From NCBI GenBank assembly GCA_042408355.1, contig JBHORD010000004.1, positions 1-18,773 on the forward strand: a stretch of DNA of 18,773 nt, written 5' to 3'. The notes beneath the pieces are model-generated. The model saw only the letters and a program-made list of their open reading frames with translations, had not been told where the DNA came from and did not search any database. This document shows, piece by piece, positions 7,801 to 14,989 of this stretch. Both the position numbers and the translations under genes were made by a program. The stretch comes from Fen-1038 sp042408355 (GTDB taxonomy: Bacteria > Chloroflexota > Anaerolineae > Anaerolineales > Villigracilaceae). Positions within the stretch are counted from its first letter, which is position 1. Every line of letters starts with the position of its first letter.

Positions 7801-8733
7801 TCAACTTTCGCCGCGCTCAAATGGTTTATTGAGCGCGGCCGGCTGGCGCACGCGGTTGACCGTCACCATCAACGCGGCGATGGTCAACACGTACGGGAGC
7901 ATAACAGCGACATCCGCCGGAATCTTGACGCCCAGGACCTGCATCCACAATTGAATCGAATTAACGATGCTGAACAAGAATGCGCCGCCCATCACCCCCC
8001 ACGGACTCCACCCGCCAAAATATACCAGCGCCACAGCGATGAAACCCTGCCCGGCAGTCAGGTTATCCTGAAATAAATCAACCAATGCGGTGGATAAAGA
8101 CGCGCCCGCGAGTCCAGCCAGCACCGCGCCAAGACAAACGCTGAAATAACGGATGCGGTCCACGTTGATCCCGAGCGAATCGGCCGCCGCAGGATTTTGT
8201 CCCACAGACTTGATCTTAAGTCCCAATGTCGTTTTGTCCAATATCCACCACGCAACCGGCACCAACAGAAACGCGCCGTACACGGGCAGGCTGTGATCGA
8301 ATAAAACGGGACCAATGCCGGGAATATCGCCAAGTACAGGAATTTTGACCGGCTGGAATCCTTCGATCGTCTTCACCGTTCCGATTGTGATTTTGAACAG
8401 CAGGCTTGACATTCCCAGGCCAAACATATACAAACCGATGCCGCTGATGCCTTGCTCCGCTTTGAGCGTCACGCTGATGAAAGACATCAACAATCCCATC
8501 AACAATCCAATCGCTGCGGCCGTCAGAATTGCCAATCCCAAATTTCCGGTGTTCAGCGCCACATAAAAGGCGCCATAAGCGCTCAACAACATGATGCCGT
8601 CCACGCCGAGGTTGACCACCCCGGAGGTTTGTGCGAACGTTTCCCCAATAGCCGCATAAAGAAACGGCGTTGCCAGGCGGATCATCGAAGTCAGAATGCC
8701 GCCCAACACTCCAATGGACACAATATCTTTCAT
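7801..8733 (-). CDS. BMP-type ABC transporter permease (second permease, NupQ-like)
   Basis: 310 residues, almost entirely hydrophobic, in the inner-membrane permease family BPD_transp_2 (LivH/RbsC/NupQ type). Diagnostic stretches are FAQTSGVVNLGVDGIMLLSA near residues 34-53, the cytoplasmic coupling region GLKIKSVGQNPAAADSLGIN near 171-190, and TAGQGFIAVALVYFGGWSPW near 227-246. It pairs with the longer permease encoded just before it to form the channel. The genes overlap by four bases (ATGA at 8730-8733), which points to translational coupling, and AGAGGAGAAG precedes the ATG. The nearest named relatives are the Bacillus NupQ/YufQ guanosine-importer permeases, but family membership alone does not fix the substrate. 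Confidence 0.92.
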   Translation of the reverse strand: MKDIVSIGVLGGILTSMIRLATPFLYAAIGETFAQTSGVVNLGVDGIMLLSAYGAFYVALNTGNLGLAILTAAAIGLLMGLLMSFISVTLKAEQGISGIGLYMFGLGMSSLLFKITIGTVKTIEGFQPVKIPVLGDIPGIGPVLFDHSLPVYGAFLLVPVAWWILDKTTLGLKIKSVGQNPAAADSLGINVDRIRYFSVCLGAVLAGLAGASLSTALVDLFQDNLTAGQGFIAVALVYFGGWSPWGVMGGAFLFSIVNSIQLWMQVLGVKIPADVAVMLPYVLTIAALMVTVNRVRQPAALNKPFERGES

Positions 8734-9857
8734 GACTTCTCCTCTTCAGGACTGCCCATCTTGCGCCGGGCGGCCCAGCGCCGCGACCAAAGCGCCGACC
8801 CGGAAACAAACAAGACAATCAAACCGAGAATGGCATTGATCAAAGCCGACGGCACTTGAACGGCGCGCTGCATTTCATTCGCGCCCACCAGCAAACCGCC
8901 AAATAAAATGGAGGCGGGAATCAGCCCAAGCGGATGCAAGCTGCCCAACAACGCGGCAACGATTCCGGTGAAACCATAGCCGCTTGTAATTCCATCCAGT
9001 AAACGATGTTGCACGCCCATCACTTCGATCGCGCCCGCCAGACCGGCAAAGCCTCCGGCCAGCGTCATCGAAAGCGCCTGATAAAACGGAACATTGATTC
9101 CCGAATAGCGCGAGGCGTCGGGATTGAGTCCCACGGCGCGGATGCGATAACCGATCGTCGTCCGCCACAGGAAAAAGTAAACCACTATTGCCAGAACAAG
9201 CGCCAGAATGGCGCCAGCGTGCAAGAGAGTCTGAGGGACGAGGCGGGGCAGCCAATCCTGCTGAGGGAGACGCGCCGACTGCGCCAAATATGTGCCGGCG
9301 GCGATGCCGGCCGGATCCATGAGCGGACCGCGAATCAATAAGTTCATCAACTGCTGGGCAATCGAGTTCATCATGATCGTGCTCAAAATTTCGTTGACCT
9401 GCAGCCGCGCCTTAAGGATGCCGGGGACAAAGCCCCATGCCGCTCCGCCGAGAAAACCCGCCATCAACGTCACGGGAATCATCAACCAGCCCGGCGATGC
9501 GTTGAATGTCAATGGAAGCCATGTTGCGACCAAAGCGCCGATGATGATTTGCCCCTCGCCGCCGATGTTGATGACGTTGGCGCGAAATGCAATACAAATT
9601 CCCAGCCCCACAAGAAGCAAAGGCGTAGCCTTTACAAGCGATTGCGTAATTCCTGAAACGCTCCCCACCGCGCCATTGATCATGGCGGCATATGCGGAAA
9701 CCGGATTTGCGCCAAGGACAATCAGCATGATCATGCCGATCGCAAGCGCCACCAGCACCCCGGCCAATGGCAGGAGAAAATGCAATACGATATTGCTCCA
9801 GTCAAATGTCTGTTTGCGAAGGAAGGGCGTAACGCTGGCGGCTTTCTTGACTTGCAT
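8730..9857 (-). CDS. BMP-type ABC transporter permease (first permease, NupP-like)
   Basis: 375 residues, an integral membrane protein of the same BPD_transp_2 family as the next gene but longer, with a short polar N-terminus (MQVKKAASVTPFLRKQ) and a basic C-terminus (WSRRWAARRKMGSPEEEKS). Landmarks are GICIAFRANVINIGGEGQII near residues 87-106, RLQVNEILSTIMMNSIAQQL, and the coupling stretch IGYRIRAVGLNPDASRYSGI near 236-255, followed by SGYGFTGIVAALLG. GGAGAAG at 9863-9869, six bases before the ATG, supports the start. It lies 80 bases downstream of the gntR stop, and a short palindrome sits in that gap. It forms a heterodimeric channel with the second permease. Confidence 0.92.
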   Translation of the reverse strand: MQVKKAASVTPFLRKQTFDWSNIVLHFLLPLAGVLVALAIGMIMLIVLGANPVSAYAAMINGAVGSVSGITQSLVKATPLLLVGLGICIAFRANVINIGGEGQIIIGALVATWLPLTFNASPGWLMIPVTLMAGFLGGAAWGFVPGILKARLQVNEILSTIMMNSIAQQLMNLLIRGPLMDPAGIAAGTYLAQSARLPQQDWLPRLVPQTLLHAGAILALVLAIVVYFFLWRTTIGYRIRAVGLNPDASRYSGINVPFYQALSMTLAGGFAGLAGAIEVMGVQHRLLDGITSGYGFTGIVAALLGSLHPLGLIPASILFGGLLVGANEMQRAVQVPSALINAILGLIVLFVSGSALWSRRWAARRKMGSPEEEKS

Positions 9858-9920
9858 AAAGGCTTCTCCGGTGCGTGGCGAGATTATGATGTACCGTTAA
9901 AGATGCATTTTAACAGCTGC

Positions 9921-9934
9921 ATGGCATTTGCCAT
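9921..9934. promoter_or_regulatory. Short palindrome between gntR and the first permease gene
   Basis: ATGGCA-TT-TGCCAT is a perfect inverted repeat four bases past the gntR stop codon. It could be a small RNA hairpin or a protein-binding site. It does not share its sequence with the longer palindrome in front of gntR. Confidence 0.25.
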
Positions 9935-9937
9935 AGC

Positions 9938-10693
9938 CTATTTTCCAATTCTTCGAATGATGTGAAAATCGAAGAAATCGGAGACAAATTTACTGACGGA
10001 ATAATCCACAATCGAATTGTCCTGTGCAAAAAGTTTTGCCTCCATCTTCAACAAAGGAGTCCTGCGCGGAACTTCAAGCCGGCGCGCCAATTCGTTATCA
10101 GCGGCCACTGCGGCGAGCCGCGTAAAAGAAAAATTCAGAAGCGGCTGGCCGCGTTTCAACAGAATGTCCAGTACAGAGCCGCGAAACTTTGGACCGAGGT
10201 CCTGCTTGCGCATGAATGTGAGCGGTAATACGTCCGAAAGATGAGCGACCGGCCTCCCATCCACAAGGATGATGCGGACCACCGAGAGAACCTTTTCCTT
10301 CGGATCACATTCCAGCCCGGACGCTTCGACAGAGGTCGCCGACCGTTCTTCGATCTGCGCGTCTCCCATTTCAGTCTTCAACCCCATGCGGCTGGCGATG
10401 TGTTCGATGCTTTCGAGAACCTCCAACCCGCTATCGAGCCGGTTTTGAGAGGATGGCGAGACATAGGTGCCCACTCCATGCTTGCGGATGATCAAGCCCT
10501 CCATTTCAAGTTTATACAGCGCTTCACGCAAGGTAGGACGCGAGATGCCCAGCCGTTGTGCAAAAATCCCCTCGGGCGGCAATTTTTGTCCGGGTTGATA
10601 CGTGCCATTCTGAATCAGATCGCGCAAATAGAATTGCGCCTGACGATGAAGGGGAGCGTTGGTCGTTTTGATCCGTCTCAACTCGGAAGCCAT
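9938..10693 (-). CDS. GntR-family transcriptional regulator with UTRA ligand-binding domain (HutC type)
   Basis: 251 residues. Residues 14-78 are the winged helix-turn-helix: APLHRQAQFYLRDLIQNGTY, PGQKLPPEGIFAQRLGISRP, then TLREALYKLEMEGLIIRKHG and VGTYV. Residues 98-244 match the UTRA domain, including a central VLSVVRIILVDGRPVAHLSD stretch and a closing YSVSKFVSDFFDFHI. HutC-type GntR proteins usually repress the adjacent operon and are released by a small effector. It is the first gene of the importer operon, 80 bases before the first permease gene, so it very likely controls uptake and its own expression. The inducer is probably the imported compound or a derivative. The start at 10693 is preceded by GAAGG. 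Confidence 0.93.
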   Translation of the reverse strand: MASELRRIKTTNAPLHRQAQFYLRDLIQNGTYQPGQKLPPEGIFAQRLGISRPTLREALYKLEMEGLIIRKHGVGTYVSPSSQNRLDSGLEVLESIEHIASRMGLKTEMGDAQIEERSATSVEASGLECDPKEKVLSVVRIILVDGRPVAHLSDVLPLTFMRKQDLGPKFRGSVLDILLKRGQPLLNFSFTRLAAVAADNELARRLEVPRRTPLLKMEAKLFAQDNSIVDYSVSKFVSDFFDFHIIRRIGK

Positions 10694-10710
10694 TCAGCCT
10701 TCGTTTCGGC

Positions 10711-10737
10711 GTCATCTGAGGTCAGACCTCTGATGAC
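10711..10737. promoter_or_regulatory. Palindromic candidate operator of the GntR regulator
   Basis: The core GAGGTC-A-GACCTC (10718-10730) is a perfect inverted repeat with a single central base. It extends on both sides, with one mismatched pair (10717/10731), to a 27-base palindrome with 12 of 13 pairs matching. It lies 18 bases in front of the gntR start codon and just downstream of the probable -10 element, where a bound repressor would block transcription. GntR/HutC operators are usually short palindromes in this position. Confidence 0.6.
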
Positions 10738-10745
10738 TCGTGCAG

Positions 10746-10777
10746 ATAATATAGCAAATTTTACAATTAAAAGTCAC
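10746..10777 (-). promoter_or_regulatory. Probable promoter of the gntR/importer operon
   Basis: On the minus strand an AT-rich stretch contains TATATT (complement of 10748-10753) with a weak -35-like GTGACT about 18 bases upstream. The strength is uncertain; the location directly before the palindrome and gntR supports it. The remaining bases up to 10880 show no gene. Confidence 0.35.
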
Positions 10778-10885
10778 GTGTCATTTGTCATATAACAAAA
10801 TCATTAAGACGAAGCCGCGCCTTTCGTCAAAGCCTGTCTACATGAATTTTATTCCCCGCACGCGCAAAATTGCGTGATCCTTTTC

Positions 10886-10923
10886 GAAAATAAAAAAGCA
10901 CACAACGAGCCGCGGTTGCGTGC
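10886..10923 (-). terminator. Intrinsic terminator of the protease/MoxR/VWA operon
   Basis: On the minus strand, GCACGCAAC (complement of 10915-10923) pairs with GTTGTGTGC (complement of 10898-10906), with one G-U pair and an 8-base loop. TTTTTTATTTTC follows directly. It begins 22 bases after the last VWA stop codon. This is the clearest Rho-independent terminator in the window. Confidence 0.88.
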
Positions 10924-10944
10924 CGTGAAAACGTCGTCGTTTTT

Positions 10945-12033
10945 TCAACTTAAGGGACGCCACCGCAGCGCCAGGATTACGGCAAGTACCACAAGCGCCG
11001 CGCCGATCATCGTGAAAAATACGCTGATTTCCGTCGTCTCATGTTTCGTAATCAAGTAAGTGGGCAGGCTTCGAAAAACATTTTGCAATTCACCGGCGCT
11101 GGAGGCGGAATAATACTGCCCGCCCGTCATGGACGCGATTTGCCGCAAAGTCGTCTCGTCAATGCCGCGCCGAAATCCTCCAAAGCCGCCGCCAAAGCCG
11201 CCAAAGCCGAACGGCCCGTTGCCAAATTGGCCTCCGCCTCCAAATCCGCCGAAGCCGCCATACGGATCACTGCTTTGACAGCTCGCAAACTCGGAGCCGT
11301 TTGGAGTTCCAAATCCGATCGTGTATACGCGGATGCCGCGATCAACGGCCTGCTGTGCCGCATCCAATGGAAGCGGTCCAGTGTTGCTGACTCCGTCGGT
11401 AAGCAAAACAATAATGTCCGGCGCATATGCGCCTTTCGGCACGGGCGCAGGTTCGACGCCGGTCGTTGGGTCCACGCTCGGCGGAACATTCTTATCTATC
11501 TCGGCAATCGCATCAATGGCTTTGAGAATGGCGCTGCCAATGGCCGTCCTGCGCCCCACCGCCAGACTTTCGATGGCCGCCTGCAACATTTCCTGATCCG
11601 TCGTCGGCGGCTGAATCAGTTCCGCAAACGTGGAGAACGCCACAAGTCCGATTTGTGTACCGCCCTTCTGCCGCTGAACAAACGAAAGCGCGGCGGATTC
11701 CGCCGCCTGCAAGCGCGTCGGTTTGACATCCGTCGAGCACATGCTTCGCGAAACATCAATCGTGAGAATGATGGTGGTTTGATCGGTCGGAACGCTGACA
11801 ATCGAGACGGGCCGCGCCAATGCGACGATCAAACCTGCCAGCGCCAGCAAGAACAAAGCGAACGGCAAATGCTGTTTCCAAAGCGATTGTTTCGGGATCG
11901 CGCTGCGCACCAAAGCCAGGCTGGAGTATCGAATGCCGGTCCGCCGCCTTCGCCGAAGGATCACAACATAGGCAACGATCAAAGCAGGAATCAACAACAA
12001 AAGAAAAAGAAAGCCGGGCCAGAGGAATGTCAT
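10945..12033 (-). CDS. VWA-domain membrane protein, BatA/BatB-like, with a Gly-rich insertion
   Basis: 362 residues. It has the BatA layout: N-terminal hydrophobic helix (about 2-25), a basic loop, a second helix (about 57-73), the periplasmic/extracytoplasmic VWA domain and a C-terminal helix (about 338-357). The metal-ion-dependent adhesion site is complete: D93-x-S95-x-S97 in TIDVSRSMCS, Thr163 in RRTAIGSAI, and Asp213 in VLLTDG. Residues 259-287 form an unusual Gly/Phe-rich insertion built of GGFGG units, inside the VWA domain, next to a Cys pair region (Cys252). Residues 182-203 are a Pro-rich loop at the same place as in the preceding VWA protein, so the two genes look like a tandem duplication. 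VWA proteins of this kind bind partners or clients of MoxR ATPases. AGAGG precedes the ATG; it is the last gene of the operon. Confidence 0.9.
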   Translation of the reverse strand: MTFLWPGFLFLLLLIPALIVAYVVILRRRRRTGIRYSSLALVRSAIPKQSLWKQHLPFALFLLALAGLIVALARPVSIVSVPTDQTTIILTIDVSRSMCSTDVKPTRLQAAESAALSFVQRQKGGTQIGLVAFSTFAELIQPPTTDQEMLQAAIESLAVGRRTAIGSAILKAIDAIAEIDKNVPPSVDPTTGVEPAPVPKGAYAPDIIVLLTDGVSNTGPLPLDAAQQAVDRGIRVYTIGFGTPNGSEFASCQSSDPYGGFGGFGGGGQFGNGPFGFGGFGGGFGGFRRGIDETTLRQIASMTGGQYYSASSAGELQNVFRSLPTYLITKHETTEISVFFTMIGAALVVLAVILALRWRPLS

Positions 12034-12063
12034 TTCAGCCTCTAAATTTTTTTACCAAGCATG

Positions 12064-13056
12064 TCATGGCAATCGCCCAAACCACAACAACGAGAATAAA
12101 CCGCCGACCAGCAAAACCAGAATACCAGCGCCCGCAAAGATGGAAGTAAGTTCTGTTTTTTCCGGCTTGATGGATATTTGTGTGTTTAGATTATCGTAAA
12201 TCTTGATCAACTCTTCTGCGCTTTGCGCGTTGTAATACGTGCCGCCGGTGATCTGCGAAATCTGTTTCAGCGGTTCTTCATAAAGCTGCGTGTGCAAAGT
12301 AAAGCCGTTGATGTGAACGTTCGTCCCGGTCACACTGCCAATGCCAACGGTATAAATCCGCACGCCGCGATCGGCAGCCTGTTGCGCGGCCGCGAGCGGA
12401 TCGGGATTCTCATTGTTCTCGCCATCGGTCAATAATACAATCGCCGCGTTGGTATATGTTCCCGCAGGAACCGGCGTTGGCGTCGGAGTTGGAGCCGGGG
12501 TCAAGATCGTATATGACTCTGACGGCGGCGTTGTGACCGGATTGAGAGCTTTCAACGAAACCAGAATCCCATTCGCAATGGACGTTCCGCGTTGCGGCGT
12601 CAGACGATTGATGGCGGCGAGGAGCGCACCCTGGTCGTTCGTTGGAAGCTGGACCGAGAAGCCGGAATCGCTGAACGCCACGACTCCGATCTGGACGTAA
12701 GGCGGCTGTCGTTTAATAAAATCTTCCGCGGCGGCCCTGGCCGCGGCCAAGCGCGTCGGCTTGAGATCGTCCGCGGCCATACTGCCGGAGACATCGAAGG
12801 CAAGGATGATCGTGCCTTCCTGCTTCGGCAGGCTGATCACCGCCTGCGGGCGCGCCAGTGAAAAAATCAATATCGCAAGCGAAAACAAAAAGATCGCGGA
12901 CGGAACATGTCGGCGCGGCTCAGGCGGTTGGGACAAACCCAGACTGCTGAACTTCTCGATCAATTTTTGCCGCCGCTCTTGAATCCGAAGATAGACGATA
13001 ACGCCAAGCGGAATCAGCAATAACAGCCAAAGCATCCAGGGCCAGATAAACGTCAT
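12064..13056 (-). CDS. VWA-domain membrane protein, BatA-like
   Basis: 330 residues, same architecture as the next gene: N-terminal helix (about 3-23), second helix (about 51-67), VWA domain and C-terminal helix (about 306-325). The adhesion site is intact: D88-x-S90-x-S92 in FDVSGSM, Thr158 in RGTSIANGI and Asp211 in LLTDGENN. A Pro/Thr-rich loop (APTPTPTPVPAG, residues 188-199) is inserted before the strand carrying Asp211. There is no Gly-rich insertion, which makes it the more ordinary of the pair. It begins two bases after the DUF58 stop codon, so it is co-translated with that gene. It probably acts in the membrane as a partner of the MoxR ATPase; the client is unknown. Confidence 0.92.
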   Translation of the reverse strand: MTFIWPWMLWLLLLIPLGVIVYLRIQERRQKLIEKFSSLGLSQPPEPRRHVPSAIFLFSLAILIFSLARPQAVISLPKQEGTIILAFDVSGSMAADDLKPTRLAAARAAAEDFIKRQPPYVQIGVVAFSDSGFSVQLPTNDQGALLAAINRLTPQRGTSIANGILVSLKALNPVTTPPSESYTILTPAPTPTPTPVPAGTYTNAAIVLLTDGENNENPDPLAAAQQAADRGVRIYTVGIGSVTGTNVHINGFTLHTQLYEEPLKQISQITGGTYYNAQSAEELIKIYDNLNTQISIKPEKTELTSIFAGAGILVLLVGGLFSLLWFGRLP

Positions 13057-13058
13057 GG

Positions 13059-13964
13059 CTACTTCCGGCGTTGTTTCCGTAACGCGGCAAAGCGAACGAT
13101 GGCGCGCACCAAATCATCCTGTGTGGAAAGCGGAAGGACATCCACGCCGGCGCGTTTGAACGCTTCATTCAAACTGGCTTCGCGCTGTTTGCCTGCTTCC
13201 GCAAACCGCTGGCGGAATCGTTTGTCGTGCGTATCCACGTAAAGCTGTTCGCCGGTCTCCGCATCTTGCATGAGGATCGGGCCGACATCGGGCAATTCGA
13301 TTTCGCGCGGGTCGGATAATCGAATCGCGAGAACTTCGTGACGCTGGTTCATTAACCGCAGGGGTTTTTCCCAGCCGGGTTCGCTGATGAAGTCGGAAAC
13401 AACGAAAACCAGCGAACGCCTTTTGATCGCATTCAATCCGGCTTCGATCAGGGGCGTCAGATCGGTGAAGGGGGCGCGCGGCAATTGCGGTTGCCTGATC
13501 AGTTGGTTGATCAGAATCAGCACCTGGTCCCGCCCGCCGCGTGCTGGAATCGTCCGCTCAAGCTGGCTGTCATAAAACATCGCGCCGACGCGGTTGCCGT
13601 GACGGGTCAACAGCCGCGCGAGCGTCGCGACGAAATCAATCAACGCCGCGCGCTTCAAATGGTTCACCGTTCCAAAGTCAACGGACGGGCTGAGATCGAG
13701 CAGGAACCACGCCGTGATTTCGCGGTCTTCGGCGTATTGCCGCACGTATGGCGTGTTCATGCGCGCCGTGACGTTCCAGTCAATGTAGCGGACATCGTCC
13801 TCCGGCTGGTATTCGCGCAGATCGGCGAAGTCCACGCCATAGCCGTAGAACAGCGTGCGATAATCGCCTTGAAGCAAACCATCGAGGCGGCGGATCACCT
13901 GCCAGTCGAGGCGCTGTAAGATTCGTTCAGGCGTTGCGGTTTGCGTAGCGGTCGGTGTGTTCAT
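13059..13964 (-). CDS. DUF58-domain protein of the MoxR operon
   Basis: 301 residues from the ATG at 13964; a TTG four codons upstream is an alternative, and neither has a clear ribosome site. The conserved DUF58 block is present: DYRTLFYGYGVDFADLREYQ (34-53) followed by PEDDVRYIDWNVTAR. It continues into a VWA-like fold in which LLDLSPSVDFG keeps an Asp-x-Ser-x-Ser pattern (D90, S92, S94). No membrane helix is visible, so it is likely cytoplasmic or peripheral. DUF58 genes nearly always sit beside moxR genes, and the product is thought to act with the ATPase; its biochemical role is not established. The start overlaps the end of moxR by 38 bases, which suggests translational coupling. Confidence 0.9.
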   Translation of the reverse strand: MNTPTATQTATPERILQRLDWQVIRRLDGLLQGDYRTLFYGYGVDFADLREYQPEDDVRYIDWNVTARMNTPYVRQYAEDREITAWFLLDLSPSVDFGTVNHLKRAALIDFVATLARLLTRHGNRVGAMFYDSQLERTIPARGGRDQVLILINQLIRQPQLPRAPFTDLTPLIEAGLNAIKRRSLVFVVSDFISEPGWEKPLRLMNQRHEVLAIRLSDPREIELPDVGPILMQDAETGEQLYVDTHDKRFRQRFAEAGKQREASLNEAFKRAGVDVLPLSTQDDLVRAIVRFAALRKQRRK

Positions 13965-14943
13965 GCAAAGGCACAACAGGAATCGGAATGCGGTCGAAAA
14001 TCTTTTTCAAAATATCGTCGCTGGTCACGTTATCGGAAAGCGCCTCATACGAAAGCACGAGGCGATGACGCATCACGTCCAGCGCCATATCGAGGACATC
14101 CTGCGGAAGCGCGTAATTGCGTCCGCGCACGAACGCCAGGGCGCGTCCGGTAAGAATCAAATTGATCGAAGCGCGCGGGCTGGCGCCAAACAGAATATAA
14201 CGCTGCAGGTCTTTCAACCCATAATCCTGCGGACTGCGCGTTGCGGCTACAAGTTGAACGGCATATTCGATCAGCGCGGGATCAACAAAAACCTTATCGG
14301 CTTCCGCCTGCAAGTCAAGCAATTGATCGGTGGTCAGCACTTTCTGTACGGCCTGCAAGGCGCCGGTCATTCGTTCGACGATGACAAACTCTTCGGTTTT
14401 ATCCGGGTAGCCGACAAGGACTTTGAGCATGAAGCGGTCCACCTGCGCTTCGGGCAAGGCATACGTTCCTTCGGTCTCGATTGGATTTTGCGTGGCGAGC
14501 ACCAGAAACGGATTCGGCACTTTGAACGTTTCGCGTCCAATCGTGACCTGATGTTCCTGCATGACTTCGAGCAGGGCGCTTTGAACTTTTGCCGGGGCGC
14601 GGTTGATTTCATCTGCAAGCAATAAGTTGGTAAAGACCGGCCCCAACGAGGTGTTGAACTCGCCGGTCTTTTGATTGTAGATGCGCGTGCCGATCAAATC
14701 TGCAGGGACCAGATCGGGCGTGAATTGGATGCGCCTGAATTCGCCGCCGATGGCTTCCGCCAGGGTTTTGATCGCCATTGTCTTGGCAAGCCCCGGCACG
14801 CCCTCGACCAGAATATGTCCGCGCGCCAGCAAAGCGACGATCATCCGCTCAAGCAGATGATCCTGCCCAACAATTACTTTCTTGACTTCATACAGAACGC
14901 GTTCCATCGGCTTCCTGTCGTCGGAATTTGTGTGTTGATCCAT
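13927..14943 (-). CDS. moxR: MoxR-family AAA+ ATPase
   Basis: 338 residues from the ATG at 14943, chosen because AGGAG lies six bases before it; the open frame extends 40 codons further upstream but overlaps the protease gene and has no ribosome site. The AAA+ motifs are all present: VIVGQ near residue 23, Walker A EGVPGLAKT (47-55), Walker B LLLADEINRAP (107-117), sensor-1 LATQNP (149-154), EAQVDRF (165-171), and the C-terminal lid with SPRASINLI. MoxR ATPases act as chaperone-like machines that help assemble or activate protein complexes, together with VWA proteins. Here the VWA and DUF58 partners follow directly in the same operon. The target complex cannot be named from the sequence. Confidence 0.94.
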   Translation of the reverse strand: MDQHTNSDDRKPMERVLYEVKKVIVGQDHLLERMIVALLARGHILVEGVPGLAKTMAIKTLAEAIGGEFRRIQFTPDLVPADLIGTRIYNQKTGEFNTSLGPVFTNLLLADEINRAPAKVQSALLEVMQEHQVTIGRETFKVPNPFLVLATQNPIETEGTYALPEAQVDRFMLKVLVGYPDKTEEFVIVERMTGALQAVQKVLTTDQLLDLQAEADKVFVDPALIEYAVQLVAATRSPQDYGLKDLQRYILFGASPRASINLILTGRALAFVRGRNYALPQDVLDMALDVMRHRLVLSYEALSDNVTSDDILKKIFDRIPIPVVPLHEHTDRYANRNA

Positions 14944-14989
14944 GACTCTCTCCTGATTCATTTGGCTGAAGGATTTCACCTGAAACCGA

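Noticed and set aside
11041..12045. 334-codon open frame on the + strand opposite the last VWA gene
   Set aside because: It is an antisense shadow: Lys/Arg/Asn-rich, with no domain motif and no ribosome site, over a well-recognised VWA gene.
12464..12500. Short GGCGTTGGCGTCGGAGTTGG repeats as a tandem repeat locus
   Set aside because: They encode the Pro/Thr loop of the VWA protein on the minus strand, so they are ordinary low-complexity coding sequence.
13957..14625. 222-codon + strand open frame opposite moxR
   Set aside because: It overlaps a complete AAA+ coding region and has no recognisable motif or start signal.
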